Assembly (NCBI RefSeq): GCF_000316575.1
Contig: NC_019682.1
Coordinates: forward strand, 6,435,501-6,499,500
Direction: 5' to 3'
Length of the DNA stretch: 64,000 bases
Source of the DNA: Calothrix sp. PCC 7507
GTDB lineage: Bacteria > Cyanobacteriota > Cyanobacteriia > Cyanobacteriales > Nostocaceae
In this document: positions 9,368 to 18,900 of the stretch, piece by piece
How positions within the stretch are numbered: the first letter of the stretch is position 1
Layout of the letters: the number at the start of each line of letters is the position of its first letter
Program-made: the position numbers and the translations under genes
Notes under the pieces: model-generated
The model's input: the letters and a program-made list of their open reading frames with translations, nothing else
What the model was told of the DNA's origin: nothing
The model's database searches: none

Positions 9368-10786
9368 TTAACTGTTGAGTGCTGTCAGTTGTGCCTGAGC
9401 TTTGTGCAGAGATTCATACCATTCTCTCTCAGGATCACTGTCTGCGACAATCCCTGCTCCCACTTGTCCCCAAACGGTGTTGAGTGCTGAGTGGGGTAGG
9501 GGAGCTAGTAGCAAGGTACGAATCAAGATATTTAAGTCCAAGTTACCCCGCCAATCTAAATAGCCACAAGAACCGTAGAATAAGCTGCGTCGCACGGGTT
9601 CTAGTTCTTCGATGATTTCCATGCAGCGGACTTTGGGACACCCTGTGATTGTGCCACCAGGGAATAAGGCACGAATCAAATCAACGGCAGTGCGATCGCA
9701 TCTTAAGCTACCTTTGACGTTGCTGACAAGGTGCATCACGTGACTATATAGCTCAATTGTCAGCAATTCATCAACAAAAACTGTTCCCCAGTCACAAACT
9801 CGCCCTAAATCATTGCGTTCTAAATCTACCAGCATGATGTGTTCGGCGCGTTCTTTGGTGTTGCTGAGTAAATCTTGCGCTAGTTGACTATCTTGTTCTA
9901 GATTAGCTCCACGCGATCGCGTGCCGGCGATCGGTCTAGTTTCAGCTTGCCCATTTTGTAATAATACCAGCCGTTCTGGTGAACAGCTAATCACTTCTCC
10001 CCAAGGTGTTTGCCAATAGCTAGCAAATGGGGAAGGATTAATTTTTTGCAAGGCTAAATAAATTTCCCAACCAGAATTTTTGGTAGTGGCTTCAAATCGC
10101 AATGAAAGATTAGCTTGAAAAATATCTCCCGCTTGAATATATTTCTTCACCTGGTTGACAGATGTTTCGTAATCTGTTTGTGAGGTGTGGAAATGTATGG
10201 GGTGATGATTTTGTCTCTCCAGATTCTCCCAATTAGGGGATGAGGGCGATGGGGGAGTTTTTTCTTCTCTGACTCCCTTATCTAACTTTTTGTGTAAATC
10301 ATCCAGTCCATGCTGAACGCTAGAAGCTAGCCAGAGCAACTGATCCCCGTGATCTAAAACTGCAAAACTCTCTGGTTCGTACCAATAAGCGACAGGAAAG
10401 GGTAAATTGTCAGATTTGTGTTGGGGTAGCTGTTCAATTTCCCATGCTATGTCATAGCCTAGCCATCCTAACCAACCGCCGGTAAATGGGAGGTGGGGAG
10501 AGGGAGAGGGTAAGAGGGGGGGATTTTTTTGGAGTAAATTTTCGAGAAAGGGGAAAACTTCTCCTAGCGCTGGTGTCCACATTTGGGGGATACCATCGAC
10601 TATCCGGGGAGCGCCTGCACAGATAGAATAGCGACTAAGTTGGGGATGAGCGGTTGGTGTGGGGTAGGGACTCTCTAATAATGTGGCAATTCCAGACGCA
10701 GTTGTCGAGCGAAACAGGGTAGCGAAGATTTCTGAACCAGTGCGATTTTCTAGAGGAAGCGATCGCCAATACCAATTTTGAGTCAT
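9368..10786 (-). CDS. chorismate-binding enzyme, aminodeoxychorismate/anthranilate synthase component I family
   Basis: Converts chorismate to aminodeoxychorismate (PabB, folate) or anthranilate (TrpE). The C-terminal chorismate domain is clear: QAGDIFQANLSLR, PIAGTRSRG, MLVDLERNDLGRV, FPGGTITGCPKVR, WGQVGAGIVADSDPEREW. At 472 residues it fits PabB better than TrpE (about 500 or more), but the PIAGT motif has the alanine usual in TrpE, where E. coli PabB has Lys (PIKGT). Two low-complexity inserts (near KNPPLLPSPSPH and REEKTPPSPSSP) come from G-rich intergenic-type repeats. The C-terminal LTALNS is encoded in a GTTAACTGTT repeat. Confidence 0.85.
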   Translation of the reverse strand: MTQNWYWRSLPLENRTGSEIFATLFRSTTASGIATLLESPYPTPTAHPQLSRYSICAGAPRIVDGIPQMWTPALGEVFPFLENLLQKNPPLLPSPSPHLPFTGGWLGWLGYDIAWEIEQLPQHKSDNLPFPVAYWYEPESFAVLDHGDQLLWLASSVQHGLDDLHKKLDKGVREEKTPPSPSSPNWENLERQNHHPIHFHTSQTDYETSVNQVKKYIQAGDIFQANLSLRFEATTKNSGWEIYLALQKINPSPFASYWQTPWGEVISCSPERLVLLQNGQAETRPIAGTRSRGANLEQDSQLAQDLLSNTKERAEHIMLVDLERNDLGRVCDWGTVFVDELLTIELYSHVMHLVSNVKGSLRCDRTAVDLIRALFPGGTITGCPKVRCMEIIEELEPVRRSLFYGSCGYLDWRGNLDLNILIRTLLLAPLPHSALNTVWGQVGAGIVADSDPEREWYESLHKAQAQLTALNS

Positions 10787-11082
10787 AACAAGTTAAGTGT
10801 CAAAAGTCCAGAGTCAAGCGTCCAAAATTGATGACAGAAGCAGGACTTATGCAAACAATAGCGCAAACCCTGATTTTACTGTAGTCGTGTCAGTCCAGTG
10901 TTATGTCGTAGGCTAACGCACCCTACCGAACTATAATTTTCATCAAAAAAACTTAACCGAACCGTATTGGGTTGGATTGAAGGATGAAACTCAACAGTTT
11001 ATGGGGTTTGTTGGGTTTCGCTCAACTCTAGCCAAGCTACGTCTAAAGCTTCAGACTTTAGACTTCATACTTCAGACTTCAT

Positions 11083-12009
11083 TTAAAATTTATTTCCTAA
11101 AGCTAGCCGCACACCCCAAAATAGGGTTAAAGCCGCTATGGCTAGCCAGTCGCGTGCTTTTAGCCGTAAGTCATGCCAAACTACGCGGTGTTCATTAGGA
11201 CTGGTAAAACCACGTACCATCATGGCGCTGGCCATTTGTTCTGCACGCAATAGCAGATTTTCTAACAGTCTCTCGGCAACAATCATCCAAAGTTTGACTG
11301 CACCTTTTAGTCCTAGCTTTTTCCAATTTATGGCTCTTGTCATTACAGAGCGCATTAAGTTTTGCACTTCTTCCAAAACTAGGGGGATGAACCGCAAGGA
11401 CAAGGTTAAGGTGAGTGTAATTTCTGTTACAGGCCACTTCAATTGCCGTAGGGGTTGCATTAAGCTTTCTATACCAGTAGTGATTTCTTCTGGTGCTGTT
11501 GTGAGCAAATATAGGTTGGTGCTGTAAATCACAGTAAACAGAATTGTACTCAGGCGCACCGCTAAATCTACAGAACGGCGAGTTACTTTAACAGGGCCTG
11601 TGTGAAATAGCACATAACTATATTCTTTATTGTTAATGAATGGTTTTTGGGAAACCTGAGTGGTGTTAGTCGTTGATGGTTGGGTGAAAATCTGTTCGTT
11701 GACTGGTTGGCGTGGCTGATAATCTATACCCAGTCCATCGGGACTAGCGGCGGTAATCACTAGGACAAAAAATGACAGCATCAATAGCCAACCCATTTGC
11801 TGTCGCCATACTCGCTGGGGAATTCTGGCGATTAAGGTGACAATAATTAATACTGCTACCAAGAGGATACGCCATTCATTGGTGGCAAAAGTGTAGCTGG
11901 TGAGAAAGCTCATCAACCAGGCGAATTTGACTCGCGGATCGATTTGATGCAGCCAAGTTTGGGGTTGTTCTAGATAAAGTCCTAGTGGTAGCGATCGCAG
12001 TAAATCCAT
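11083..12009 (-). CDS. energy-coupling factor transporter transmembrane protein (EcfT/CbiQ family)
   Basis: Membrane subunit that couples ECF ABC ATPases to substrate-binding S components for vitamin or metal uptake. The 308 residues show several hydrophobic helices, the start LYLEQPQTWLHQIDPRVKF typical of EcfT, and the cytoplasmic coupling region AINWKKLGLKG ... LLRAEQMASAMMVRGF with the conserved Ala-Arg/Gly type contact helices. No ATPase or S component is adjacent, so it must work with partners encoded elsewhere. It follows der by about 80 bp on the same strand, a synteny I recall from cyanobacteria. The substrate is unknown. Confidence 0.85.
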   Translation of the reverse strand: MDLLRSLPLGLYLEQPQTWLHQIDPRVKFAWLMSFLTSYTFATNEWRILLVAVLIIVTLIARIPQRVWRQQMGWLLMLSFFVLVITAASPDGLGIDYQPRQPVNEQIFTQPSTTNTTQVSQKPFINNKEYSYVLFHTGPVKVTRRSVDLAVRLSTILFTVIYSTNLYLLTTAPEEITTGIESLMQPLRQLKWPVTEITLTLTLSLRFIPLVLEEVQNLMRSVMTRAINWKKLGLKGAVKLWMIVAERLLENLLLRAEQMASAMMVRGFTSPNEHRVVWHDLRLKARDWLAIAALTLFWGVRLALGNKF

Positions 12010-12091
12010 AGGTAAGATAAAAGTTAAAAGTTAAAAGGCAAAAGAAAAAGGCAAAACTCCCTTTTACCTTTTCACCTTTCTACTTTTTACT

Positions 12092-13456
12092 TCATTTAAC
12101 GCGAGTTGCCCTATTGAGATTACCACTTTCCATATCACGGACTTTTTTGCTGCGCCAGAGTAAGCGAATCGGAGTACCCTTGAACCCTAGGTGTTGGCGG
12201 AATTGCCTTTCAATATAGCGACGGTAGTTTTCGTTGAAGCGTTTGGCTTCGTTGACGAATAGGGCGATCGTTGGTGGTTGGATACTCACTTGTGTACCGT
12301 AATAAATCTTACCCTGGCGGCCACCTCGTGAAGCTGGCGGTGAATGCCAGCTAACAGCGTCTGTCAGGACTTCATTAATGACTGATGTCGTGACACGGCG
12401 TTTGTGGGACTCAGCCGCAGTATTCACCAACTCTAAAATCTTTTCTACCCGTTGTCCTGTGACGGCACTCACATAAATAGTGTCTGCCCATTCGGTAAAA
12501 TGTAATCTGCCTTCTAGGTCTTTTTCGTAGTCGTAGATGGTGTATGAGTCTTTTTCGACAGCATCCCACTTATTGACGACAATGATGCAAGCTCGACCTT
12601 CTTCGAGAATCCGCCCAGCTAATTTTTGGTCTTGCTCTGTGACTCCATCTAGGGCATCTAGTACTAATAAAACCACATCGGCACGCCGGATGGCTTTAAA
12701 GGCGCGGTTGATGCTAAAGAATTCCGTGCCGTATTCTATGCTTTTCTTTTTACGAATACCGGCAGTGTCGATCAAGCGATAGGTTTGCTCGTTGCGTTCG
12801 ACTACAGTATCAATTGCATCGCGGGTTGTACCAGAAATTGGGCTAACGATCGCTCTCTCTTCACCCACAAAAGCATTCAATAAGCTGGATTTGCCGACAT
12901 TTGGACGGCCAATAATTGCTACTTTGATTTCGTTGGTTTCCGGTACTTCTGTGACGGCGGGAATGTGTTTAATTAACTCGTCCAGGATGTCTCCTGTACC
13001 ACTACCATGAATTGCGGAGATGGGGAATGGCTCACCCAATCCTAATTCCCAAAATTCGGCAGCTTGCATTAAGCCTTGTTCTGGGGATTCACACTTATTG
13101 ACAGCTAGCAGTACAGGTACGGGTTGTTGGCGCAACCACTCAGCAATTTCTTCATCAGCTGGTGTTGGGCCAGTTTGTCCATCAACAAGAAATATAGCAG
13201 CAGAGGCTTCTGCAAGTGCTGTCATTGCTTGTTGGCGAATCAGTGGTAAGAATTCGGTATCATCATTGAATACCAAGCCACCTGTATCTACCACCAAATA
13301 TTCGCGATCGCTCCAGTAAGCAGGTTTGTAAGTGCGATCGCGCGTTACTCCTGGTTCATCATGGACAATCGCCGTTTGTTCCCCGGCGAGACGATTAACC
13401 AGGGTGGATTTGCCCACATTCGGGCGTCCGATAATTGCAACAATTGGCAGTGCCAT
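12092..13456 (-). CDS. der: ribosome assembly GTPase Der (EngA)
   Basis: Essential GTPase for 50S subunit maturation. It has two tandem G domains: GRPNVGKST (10-18) with DEPGVTRDR and DTGGL, then a second GRPNVGKSS with SGTTRDAID and DTAGIRKK, followed by NKWD and a C-terminal KH-like domain ([20 protein letters not shown]). The 454-residue length is typical. A GTAGAGAC inverted repeat lies just upstream of the start. Confidence 0.97.
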   Translation of the reverse strand: MALPIVAIIGRPNVGKSTLVNRLAGEQTAIVHDEPGVTRDRTYKPAYWSDREYLVVDTGGLVFNDDTEFLPLIRQQAMTALAEASAAIFLVDGQTGPTPADEEIAEWLRQQPVPVLLAVNKCESPEQGLMQAAEFWELGLGEPFPISAIHGSGTGDILDELIKHIPAVTEVPETNEIKVAIIGRPNVGKSSLLNAFVGEERAIVSPISGTTRDAIDTVVERNEQTYRLIDTAGIRKKKSIEYGTEFFSINRAFKAIRRADVVLLVLDALDGVTEQDQKLAGRILEEGRACIIVVNKWDAVEKDSYTIYDYEKDLEGRLHFTEWADTIYVSAVTGQRVEKILELVNTAAESHKRRVTTSVINEVLTDAVSWHSPPASRGGRQGKIYYGTQVSIQPPTIALFVNEAKRFNENYRRYIERQFRQHLGFKGTPIRLLWRSKKVRDMESGNLNRATRVK

Positions 13457-13469
13457 AAAACCAGGATAT

Positions 13470-13498
13470 GTAGAGACGTTAATATATCATGTCTCTAC
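13470..13498. repeat. GTAGAGAC inverted repeat upstream of der
   Basis: GTAGAGAC (13470-13477) is mirrored by GTCTCTAC (13491-13498) around a 13-base spacer. It sits just in front of the der start. It is of the interspersed GTAGAGACGTT type common in Nostocales genomes. Confidence 0.5.
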
Positions 13499-13648
13499 AT
13501 TTTAGACTTGATTAGGTGGCATTTCCCAAGGGATATATTTACTCAATATTTATTACACTACTTAGATAAGTAGTATTAGCTAAATCTAGGTTGTATATGT
13601 ATACACCCAACTTTTATATAGGACTACTATTTGATTTTTGAATTAAAC

Positions 13649-13702
13649 GTAGGGTGGGCACTGCCCACCAGAACCGGGTTTCAGTGGGCAGTACCTACCC
13701 TA
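13649..13702. repeat. interspersed hairpin repeat (GTGGGCACTGCCCAC type)
   Basis: GTAGGGTGGGCACTGCCCAC and a mirrored GTGGGCAGTACCTACCC form a long imperfect hairpin around GAACCGGGTTTC. It lies in the gap upstream of the secreted protein gene; the rest of that gap holds a TATTTGATTTTTGAA unit (near 13629) also found in the MITE-like element at 14202-14356. Confidence 0.55.
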
Positions 13703-13821
13703 TAAATACTCATTTTTTATAGCTGAATGATCAGCATTACAAGGTGTATCGCTTGACGTTTTGCATCAAAGTTAAGTATCTTTGTATACAAAATTATTTT
13801 ACCTTAAGACAGGGAAAACAC

Positions 13822-14199
13822 ATGAACCGCAAAATGTTGTTAGGTGGTATTGCTGCTTTTGGACTATCTTTGCTCATACCTGCTTCGGGAATTGCTGCCA
13901 ATACAGCAGATATTATTGGTCAATATAAATGTGAAGGGACAAATGCCGATGGCAGAACATATAAGGGTAAAGTAGCGATTAGCAAACAAGGAAATGCCTA
14001 CTATTTGAGGTGGGTTGTTGGTAAAAACCAAAATTTCACTGGCGTTGGTGTTTTGGAAGGAAATGTACTTGCTGTTAGTTATTATGGGAGTTTCACAGGT
14101 GTCGTTGCCTATAGAGTTGAAGATAGTTCCCGGTTAGTTGGTAAGTGGACAACACCAACAGCAAAGGGACAAGTTAGTACTGAAGTCCTGACAAAATAA
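13822..14199 (+). CDS. small secreted protein of unknown function
   Basis: The 125-residue product begins MNRKMLLGG and a hydrophobic run to ASGIAA, a Sec signal peptide with cleavage after AA. An upstream in-frame start at 13744 exists but would put 26 residues before the signal, so ATG 13822 is preferred. The mature domain (IIGQYKCEGTNADGRTYKGK, VGVLEGNVLAVSYYG, LVGKWTTP) reads as a small lipocalin-like or avidin-like beta barrel; this is inference from the strand pattern and the GKWTT motif only. Confidence 0.75.
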   Translation: MNRKMLLGGIAAFGLSLLIPASGIAANTADIIGQYKCEGTNADGRTYKGKVAISKQGNAYYLRWVVGKNQNFTGVGVLEGNVLAVSYYGSFTGVVAYRVEDSSRLVGKWTTPTAKGQVSTEVLTK

Positions 14200-14201
14200 T
14201 C

Positions 14202-14356
14202 ATATAGAAATCCGGTTTGATTTTTGAACAAAATTAGGTATTGGTAGTGGCGTGGCAAATTGGTATTAGAAACATCACTCAATTTTTCTATTGCACTATT
14301 TTAGCTGTGTCGTTCCACTACGTATCTGTTCAAAAATCAAATAGTAATCCGATATA
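14202..14356. mobile_element. MITE-like inverted-repeat element
   Basis: TTTGATTTTTGAACA (14216-14230) and its exact reverse complement (14328-14342) bracket about 100 bp with no gene. Inside, TAGTGGCGTGGCAAA pairs imperfectly with the TGTCGTTCCACTA part of 14295-14320. Pieces of the same unit occur near 2384-2409, 13629 and 23848. This is consistent with a small non-autonomous element; no target duplication was established. Confidence 0.5.
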
Positions 14357-14376
14357 TTGATGGCGCGATCGCCTCT

Positions 14377-14943
14377 CTAATCAATCAATTCTGCGTCTTG
14401 AAATACTTGTCTAACTGTCAATTCCAAACCAGGCAATAGCGTATCTACAATCGGCATATTATCTATATAGACTTGACTAACTCCATCTGATAAAAATACC
14501 CGAATACTCATTGCTTCTGGATCTACAACCCAAACTCTTAACACTCCCGCAGCAAAATAATCTCTAGCTTTCTCTTCAAATTCCTTCATTGTTTGATCGG
14601 GGGAAAGAATTTCAATTACCAACTCTGGAGGAATAGGACAAGCTTCATTACGTTGCCAACTTTTGGGTAGGCGTTCATAGGAAACGTAAGTCAAATCTGT
14701 TACTGGTGCCCAATCTTTACCCTTGCGCTTTAAAATAATAGCCCACTCTGCGACGGTTCGACCCTTGCCTTTACACCATGCATAAATGAGGAATAATAAA
14801 GCCCTTTGTAAAGCAGAATGAAAAAATTTTGGTGACACCTTGGGTACTGCATAACCATCTACAAACTCATAGTTTACATCCCCTTCTGGTAGGGATAGAA
14901 ATTCTTCGAGAGTGAGTTTGTTTCCTATAGTTGCTTTAACCAT
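14377..14943 (-). CDS. Uma2-family (DUF820) restriction-endonuclease-fold protein
   Basis: Member of the large cyanobacterial Uma2/DUF820 family with a PD-(D/E)XK nuclease-like fold; biological role unproven. Seen: LTLEEFLSLPEGDVNYEFVDG near the N-terminus, the D-x-n-ExK-like core VTDLTYVSYERLP ... PPELVIEILSPDQTMKEFEEKARDYFAAGVLRVWVVDPE. The 188-residue length is usual. A second family member sits at 52597-53238. It stands alone between repeats, and its start is an ATG. Confidence 0.88.
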   Translation of the reverse strand: MVKATIGNKLTLEEFLSLPEGDVNYEFVDGYAVPKVSPKFFHSALQRALLFLIYAWCKGKGRTVAEWAIILKRKGKDWAPVTDLTYVSYERLPKSWQRNEACPIPPELVIEILSPDQTMKEFEEKARDYFAAGVLRVWVVDPEAMSIRVFLSDGVSQVYIDNMPIVDTLLPGLELTVRQVFQDAELID

Positions 14944-15035
14944 GAGAAAACCACACAGGTATCTAATACCAATACTTTAACAGTAAACAGTTATCAACAA
15001 CTATGATAACTGTTTACTGTTAACTGTTAACTGAT

Positions 15036-15716
15036 TTAAGCTGCTTGTTCTGGTTCTGTCGGCAAATTCTGCCCGATTTTTGGCTCAGTTCCTGCTAGTA
15101 GTCGCTCAACATTGCCACGATGTCGCCAAATTACATACAACCCACCGATCGCAGCATATAAAATGCAGGGTATGGGTTGATGGAAAACTACCATAAACAT
15201 GGAAACAGCGATCGCACCTGCTATGGAACTTAAAGAAACAATTCTCGATATCGCGATCACAATAGCAAACACACCTAAGGTTGCTAAACCCACCTGCCAA
15301 CTAATCGCCAACAAAGTACCTAAACCAGTCGCCACTGATTTACCACCAGTAAAGCCTAAAAAAATTGATTTACTGTGTCCCAGAACTGCCGCAAATCCCG
15401 CTAAAGTTAATAACCAAGGTTGCCAAATATTCGCATCTACCGTTGGAGGGATAAAATCTGGGATAGGCGCAAAGTTGAACAACCCATAAACTAAAGCGAT
15501 TGCTAATGCTCCTTTTAAGCAATCAATTAATAAAACAACTGCTCCAGGAACCTTTCCCAAGGTTCTCAACACGTTAGTGGCTCCAGTTGAACCAGAACCA
15601 ACTTCCCGAATATCAATCCCCTTTAACTGCTTCACAGCAATATAACCAGTGGGAAAAGAACCCAGCAGGTAAGCTATGACCAAAATTGCTCCACACAAAG
15701 TCAACCAAATAGCCAT
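15036..15716 (-). CDS. plsY: glycerol-3-phosphate acyltransferase PlsY
   Basis: Membrane enzyme moving an acyl group from acyl-phosphate to glycerol-3-phosphate, the first step of phospholipid synthesis. The 226 residues contain the three PlsY motifs: GSFPTGY ... GSGSTGATNVLRTLG, GHSKSIFLGFTGGKSVATGLG, and the C-terminal YVIWRHRGNVERLLAGTEPK. Several membrane helices are visible. It lies downstream of DUF3086, DUF3119 and MlaE genes on the same strand, together suggesting an envelope-lipid cluster. Confidence 0.96.
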   Translation of the reverse strand: MAIWLTLCGAILVIAYLLGSFPTGYIAVKQLKGIDIREVGSGSTGATNVLRTLGKVPGAVVLLIDCLKGALAIALVYGLFNFAPIPDFIPPTVDANIWQPWLLTLAGFAAVLGHSKSIFLGFTGGKSVATGLGTLLAISWQVGLATLGVFAIVIAISRIVSLSSIAGAIAVSMFMVVFHQPIPCILYAAIGGLYVIWRHRGNVERLLAGTEPKIGQNLPTEPEQAA

Positions 15717-15826
15717 AAGAAAAAAGTCAAAAGTTAAAAGTTAAAAGTTAAAAGTCACAAGTCACAAGTCAAAAATAGTAACCTTCATCTTTAACAAATG
15801 ACTAATGACTAATGACAAATGACTAA

Positions 15827-17071
15827 TTAATAATCATCATCATAATTTCTCACTGCTTTGGGGTCAGGGGCAAAAGCTAACCACAAGGGAAATTGTAGTA
15901 ATGATAAACTAATTTGCTCCTCAGAATCATCAATGATAATTAAAGGTAGCTGGTTGGCTTTCACCAAACGGTCTGCTTTTTGGGCGAGGGCTTCTGATGC
16001 TTCAAATAATACTACGCCTCTATCGGGGCCAAAATCTGGGCGACCGATTCCTAAGCAATCTTGTAAGCCGCGCCGCCATTCGCCTAAACGTTCTGGTGTA
16101 TTAGCTAAAACCAGTGTGCGAATGCGATCGCCATACAATTTATGTAAAATAGCGATCGCCGACGAAGCAATTAAAATATTCTGCAAGCGGCTACCCATTG
16201 TCCGCAAAGCACCCCGTCCCCCTTGGCTAAAAAACCAATTAGAAACACGTTCAGCATGAACAGGTTCAAAGGTACGGCGTAATTGCCAAGCAGGGCCATA
16301 GTAATCTGGTTGGCTGCGATATTGGTCAATTATGCGGCGAATCTGCTTTGTAGTATCTTGAAATTGCTGTTGGGCAAATTGTGGTATTCCTGTTTGGGGT
16401 TCCGCCACCTTCACTTCTTTGGCAACTGGTTTTTCCCGTTCTTTGACAGTCGGAGCTAATTGCAACTGCTCTGCTGCTGCTGCCAAATCTTGTAAACTAC
16501 CCGTGAGATAGTCTTTAAAACCCTGCACCCGAATTGCCAAGTCTTGAGATGTCCCCGCAAAAGTGGTTCGCATTTCGTTACGGATGCGTTCCTGACGGCG
16601 TTCTAGTTGTTCTACAGAAATTTGCAGCGTTTGTTTGCGTTGTTCTAACTGTGTCAATGACTCTTGCACAAGTCGCCCCAGTGAGATTTGAGTCTCGCCT
16701 AATTGCGCTTGCAGATTTTTGTAGGTGGCTTGCAAGTCAGCTATTTCTGACTTTAAGGCTTCTTTAGTGCTTTGCAACTGAGCGACTCGTTCCGCTGCTT
16801 GTGTGTGTAGTAAATTAGCTTCTGATTCTATTTTTGCCTCCAGCGGCACAGTTTCCGCTTCTAACTGTGTCACCAGTTCACCAGTTGACTCGATTGTTGA
16901 TTCAACAGCCGCGTCTTTTTGTGGTGTGTCAACTAATAGACTTTGCTTTTCTGTTTCTACCACTAGCTCAACAGATGAGTTTTCTGGTTGTTCAACTGTA
17001 GGGTTTTTTTCTTGTATTTGCTCCAACCACTCATCAATTTGTTCTGGAGTTTGAGATTCCTCTGGGTTCAT
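15827..17071 (-). CDS. DUF3086 coiled-coil protein
   Basis: Cyanobacterial protein of unknown function. The N-terminal half is acidic and then strongly heptad-patterned (TQLEAETVPLEAKIESEANL, STKEALKSEIADLQATYKNL, LEQRKQTLQISVEQLERRQE), a long coiled coil. The C-terminal half is a conserved globular DUF3086 domain (RIIDQYRSQPDYYGPAWQLR; LVLANTPERLGEWRRGLQDC; GVVLFEASEALAQKADRLVK). ATG 17071 is preferred over the TTG six bases upstream. Position next to plsY and upstream lipid-permease genes hints at an envelope role, which is inference. Confidence 0.85.
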   Translation of the reverse strand: MNPEESQTPEQIDEWLEQIQEKNPTVEQPENSSVELVVETEKQSLLVDTPQKDAAVESTIESTGELVTQLEAETVPLEAKIESEANLLHTQAAERVAQLQSTKEALKSEIADLQATYKNLQAQLGETQISLGRLVQESLTQLEQRKQTLQISVEQLERRQERIRNEMRTTFAGTSQDLAIRVQGFKDYLTGSLQDLAAAAEQLQLAPTVKEREKPVAKEVKVAEPQTGIPQFAQQQFQDTTKQIRRIIDQYRSQPDYYGPAWQLRRTFEPVHAERVSNWFFSQGGRGALRTMGSRLQNILIASSAIAILHKLYGDRIRTLVLANTPERLGEWRRGLQDCLGIGRPDFGPDRGVVLFEASEALAQKADRLVKANQLPLIIIDDSEEQISLSLLQFPLWLAFAPDPKAVRNYDDDY

Positions 17072-17191
17072 AAACAATAGTGAATTCCTATGACGCGAAT
17101 AAATAGCTTTCAGAAATATACAATTGACTTGTCCTTAAAGTAGTGATGATTTCGCCCTCACGACTAAGTCTTCAGCACTCACAATTGGGCA

Positions 17192-17578
17192 CTAAATGCG
17201 CGGACAACGTTGTTCTAAGCAAGCTTTCAGGGTGTTGGGGTCAAATAAAATCGGCAAAAAGTGAATGCTTTTAATTTCTTTAAAGTAAAACAGGATGGGG
17301 ATTCCAGTCCAAAAAATCCGCCAGTCTTGCCATTCTTGATAGGGAAAGCGCCGAATTAATTTTTCGCCTCTGTAAAGATCTAAGTCAGTGGCAGTAAATT
17401 GTAGCCGCAATGTTACTGTCTGGAACATGAGAAATAAGCCCAGCAATCCGAATACACCTCCAATCAGAGGTTGGACTAGCAGTAGTGGAATGGAGGCAAC
17501 TACCAACACTACAGGGATATTGTAACTAGGTTTGAGTTCCACAGTTGATGTGGCATTAGGCGCAAACGAACTGGTCAC
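17192..17578 (-). CDS. DUF3119 family membrane protein
   Basis: Small cyanobacterial protein of 128 residues with a hydrophobic pair of helices (IPVVLVVASIPLLLV; GVFGLLGLFLMF) followed by a soluble beta-rich PH-like part (LQFTATDLDLYRGEKLIRRFPYQEWQDWRIFW). The start appears to be GTG at 17578. It lies between the MlaE-type permease and DUF3086 genes on the same strand. Neighbourhood suggests a link to lipid transport; no biochemical role is known to me. Confidence 0.8.
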   Translation of the reverse strand: MTSSFAPNATSTVELKPSYNIPVVLVVASIPLLLVQPLIGGVFGLLGLFLMFQTVTLRLQFTATDLDLYRGEKLIRRFPYQEWQDWRIFWTGIPILFYFKEIKSIHFLPILFDPNTLKACLEQRCPRI

Positions 17579-17671
17579 AGTTTTAAATCATAGACATCTC
17601 TCCTATTTTAGGATTTCGTGGGTGTTGTCAGGAGTTAGGAGTCAGGAGTTATTTCTCCCCAATCCCCAATC

Positions 17672-18469
17672 CTATATCCCTTGTAGCAATGCACTACCAG
17701 CACCCTGAAACATTAACCAAGACAGGAAGAAGTTACTCACAAAGATAATTAGCAAGGCTGTGACAACAGCAGTTGTGGTGGATTGTCCTACTCCTTTAGC
17801 TCCTCCTGTCGTCGTCAAGCCCCAACTACAACCGACGACGGCTATTAAAAGTCCAAAGCAAAATGCTTTGATCATGGCGCTACAAATATCCCAAACACCC
17901 AGAAGGTTGCGGGCTGAGTCTAAAAATGTGGTATCAGAGAGGTTGTATAAATTCGTTGCTATTACCAACCCTCCTAGCATCCCTGTCACCAAAGACAGGA
18001 GGGTTAAAATTGGCAGCATTAAGCAGCAAGCCAAAACGCGGGGAATGACTAAATAATCAATTGGATCGGTTTTTAACATTAACAGGGCATCAATTTGCTC
18101 TGTCACCCGCATAGTACCGATTTCTGCGGCAAAAGCGGAACCAACTCGCCCCGCCAAAATTACCGCTGTCAGCACGGGTGTGAGTTCTCTTGTCAAGGCT
18201 ACCGCTAGCACTCCGCCAACGATATTGCCTGCTCCAAAGTTCAAAAATTCTCGTGCTACCTGAATGGTAAATACAGCGCCCACAAAAACAGCTGTTAGTA
18301 GGGCAATAAACAGGGAGTCTGGTCCAACCGCTGCCATTTGCTCTTTAGTGTTGCGCCAATGGATTTTTCCTCTGAGTAGGTGAACTAGTACTTGTCCACC
18401 CAAGAAAATTGCTGCCAGCAACCGCTGACTCCATGCTCCTAAACTGGATTTGGATATAGTTTCGCTCAA
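17672..18469 (-). CDS. MlaE-family lipid ABC transporter permease
   Basis: Inner-membrane permease of an Mla-type system that moves lipids between membranes. The 265 residues have multiple membrane helices and the MlaE signature region (VGGVLAVALTRELTPVLTAV, GRVGSAFAAEIGTMRVTEQI, DALLMLKTDPIDYLVIPRV). No MlaF ATPase or MCE-domain protein is adjacent; these must be elsewhere. The reading frame begins with TTG at 18469, giving the expected LSETISK-like N-terminus; no clear ribosome binding site was seen. It heads the cluster MlaE, DUF3119, DUF3086, PlsY. Confidence 0.92.
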   Translation of the reverse strand: MSETISKSSLGAWSQRLLAAIFLGGQVLVHLLRGKIHWRNTKEQMAAVGPDSLFIALLTAVFVGAVFTIQVAREFLNFGAGNIVGGVLAVALTRELTPVLTAVILAGRVGSAFAAEIGTMRVTEQIDALLMLKTDPIDYLVIPRVLACCLMLPILTLLSLVTGMLGGLVIATNLYNLSDTTFLDSARNLLGVWDICSAMIKAFCFGLLIAVVGCSWGLTTTGGAKGVGQSTTTAVVTALLIIFVSNFFLSWLMFQGAGSALLQGI

Positions 18470-18900
18470 TGTTTTGTAGCTAACTCGGTAACTGCCTTAA
18501 GAATAGCGAAAGTCAAGGGGCAGGAGTCAAGGGGCTGGGGGCAGGGAGCAGGGGGAGATGAGAATACCTAATTACCCCAATGCCCAATGCCCAATGCCCC
18601 AATCCAATTGGCTCAAACATTAACTTAATTTAAAGCTTCTCTCAGAAAGTTAAGTTTCTTTGAAGCGTGTTTTCATGCGGTTTAAAATTAAGTTCTGAAT
18701 TTAACCCTTATCTGGCAAGGATTATGACGATTTTATTCTTGACTGGGGATGAAAGTATTTAATATTATTGGCACTCAGCTATTTTAATGAAAACTTAAGA
18801 TTTTTGACATATTGGCTGTGCTGCAGCGATCGCACGTATTGTAGAAAATGACATGGAGCTTTCTATCTATTGTCCACTTTATTCACGGAGCTTGCGTTAA
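18470..18900. other. 431-bp divergent intergenic region
   Basis: Lies between the minus-strand MlaE-type gene and the plus-strand gene at 18901. The part near MlaE is G-rich repeat (GGGGCTGGGGGCAGGGAGC) and CCAATGCCCAATGCCC heptamers. The rest is A+T-rich and must carry both promoters. No gene or RNA was recognised. Confidence 0.45.
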
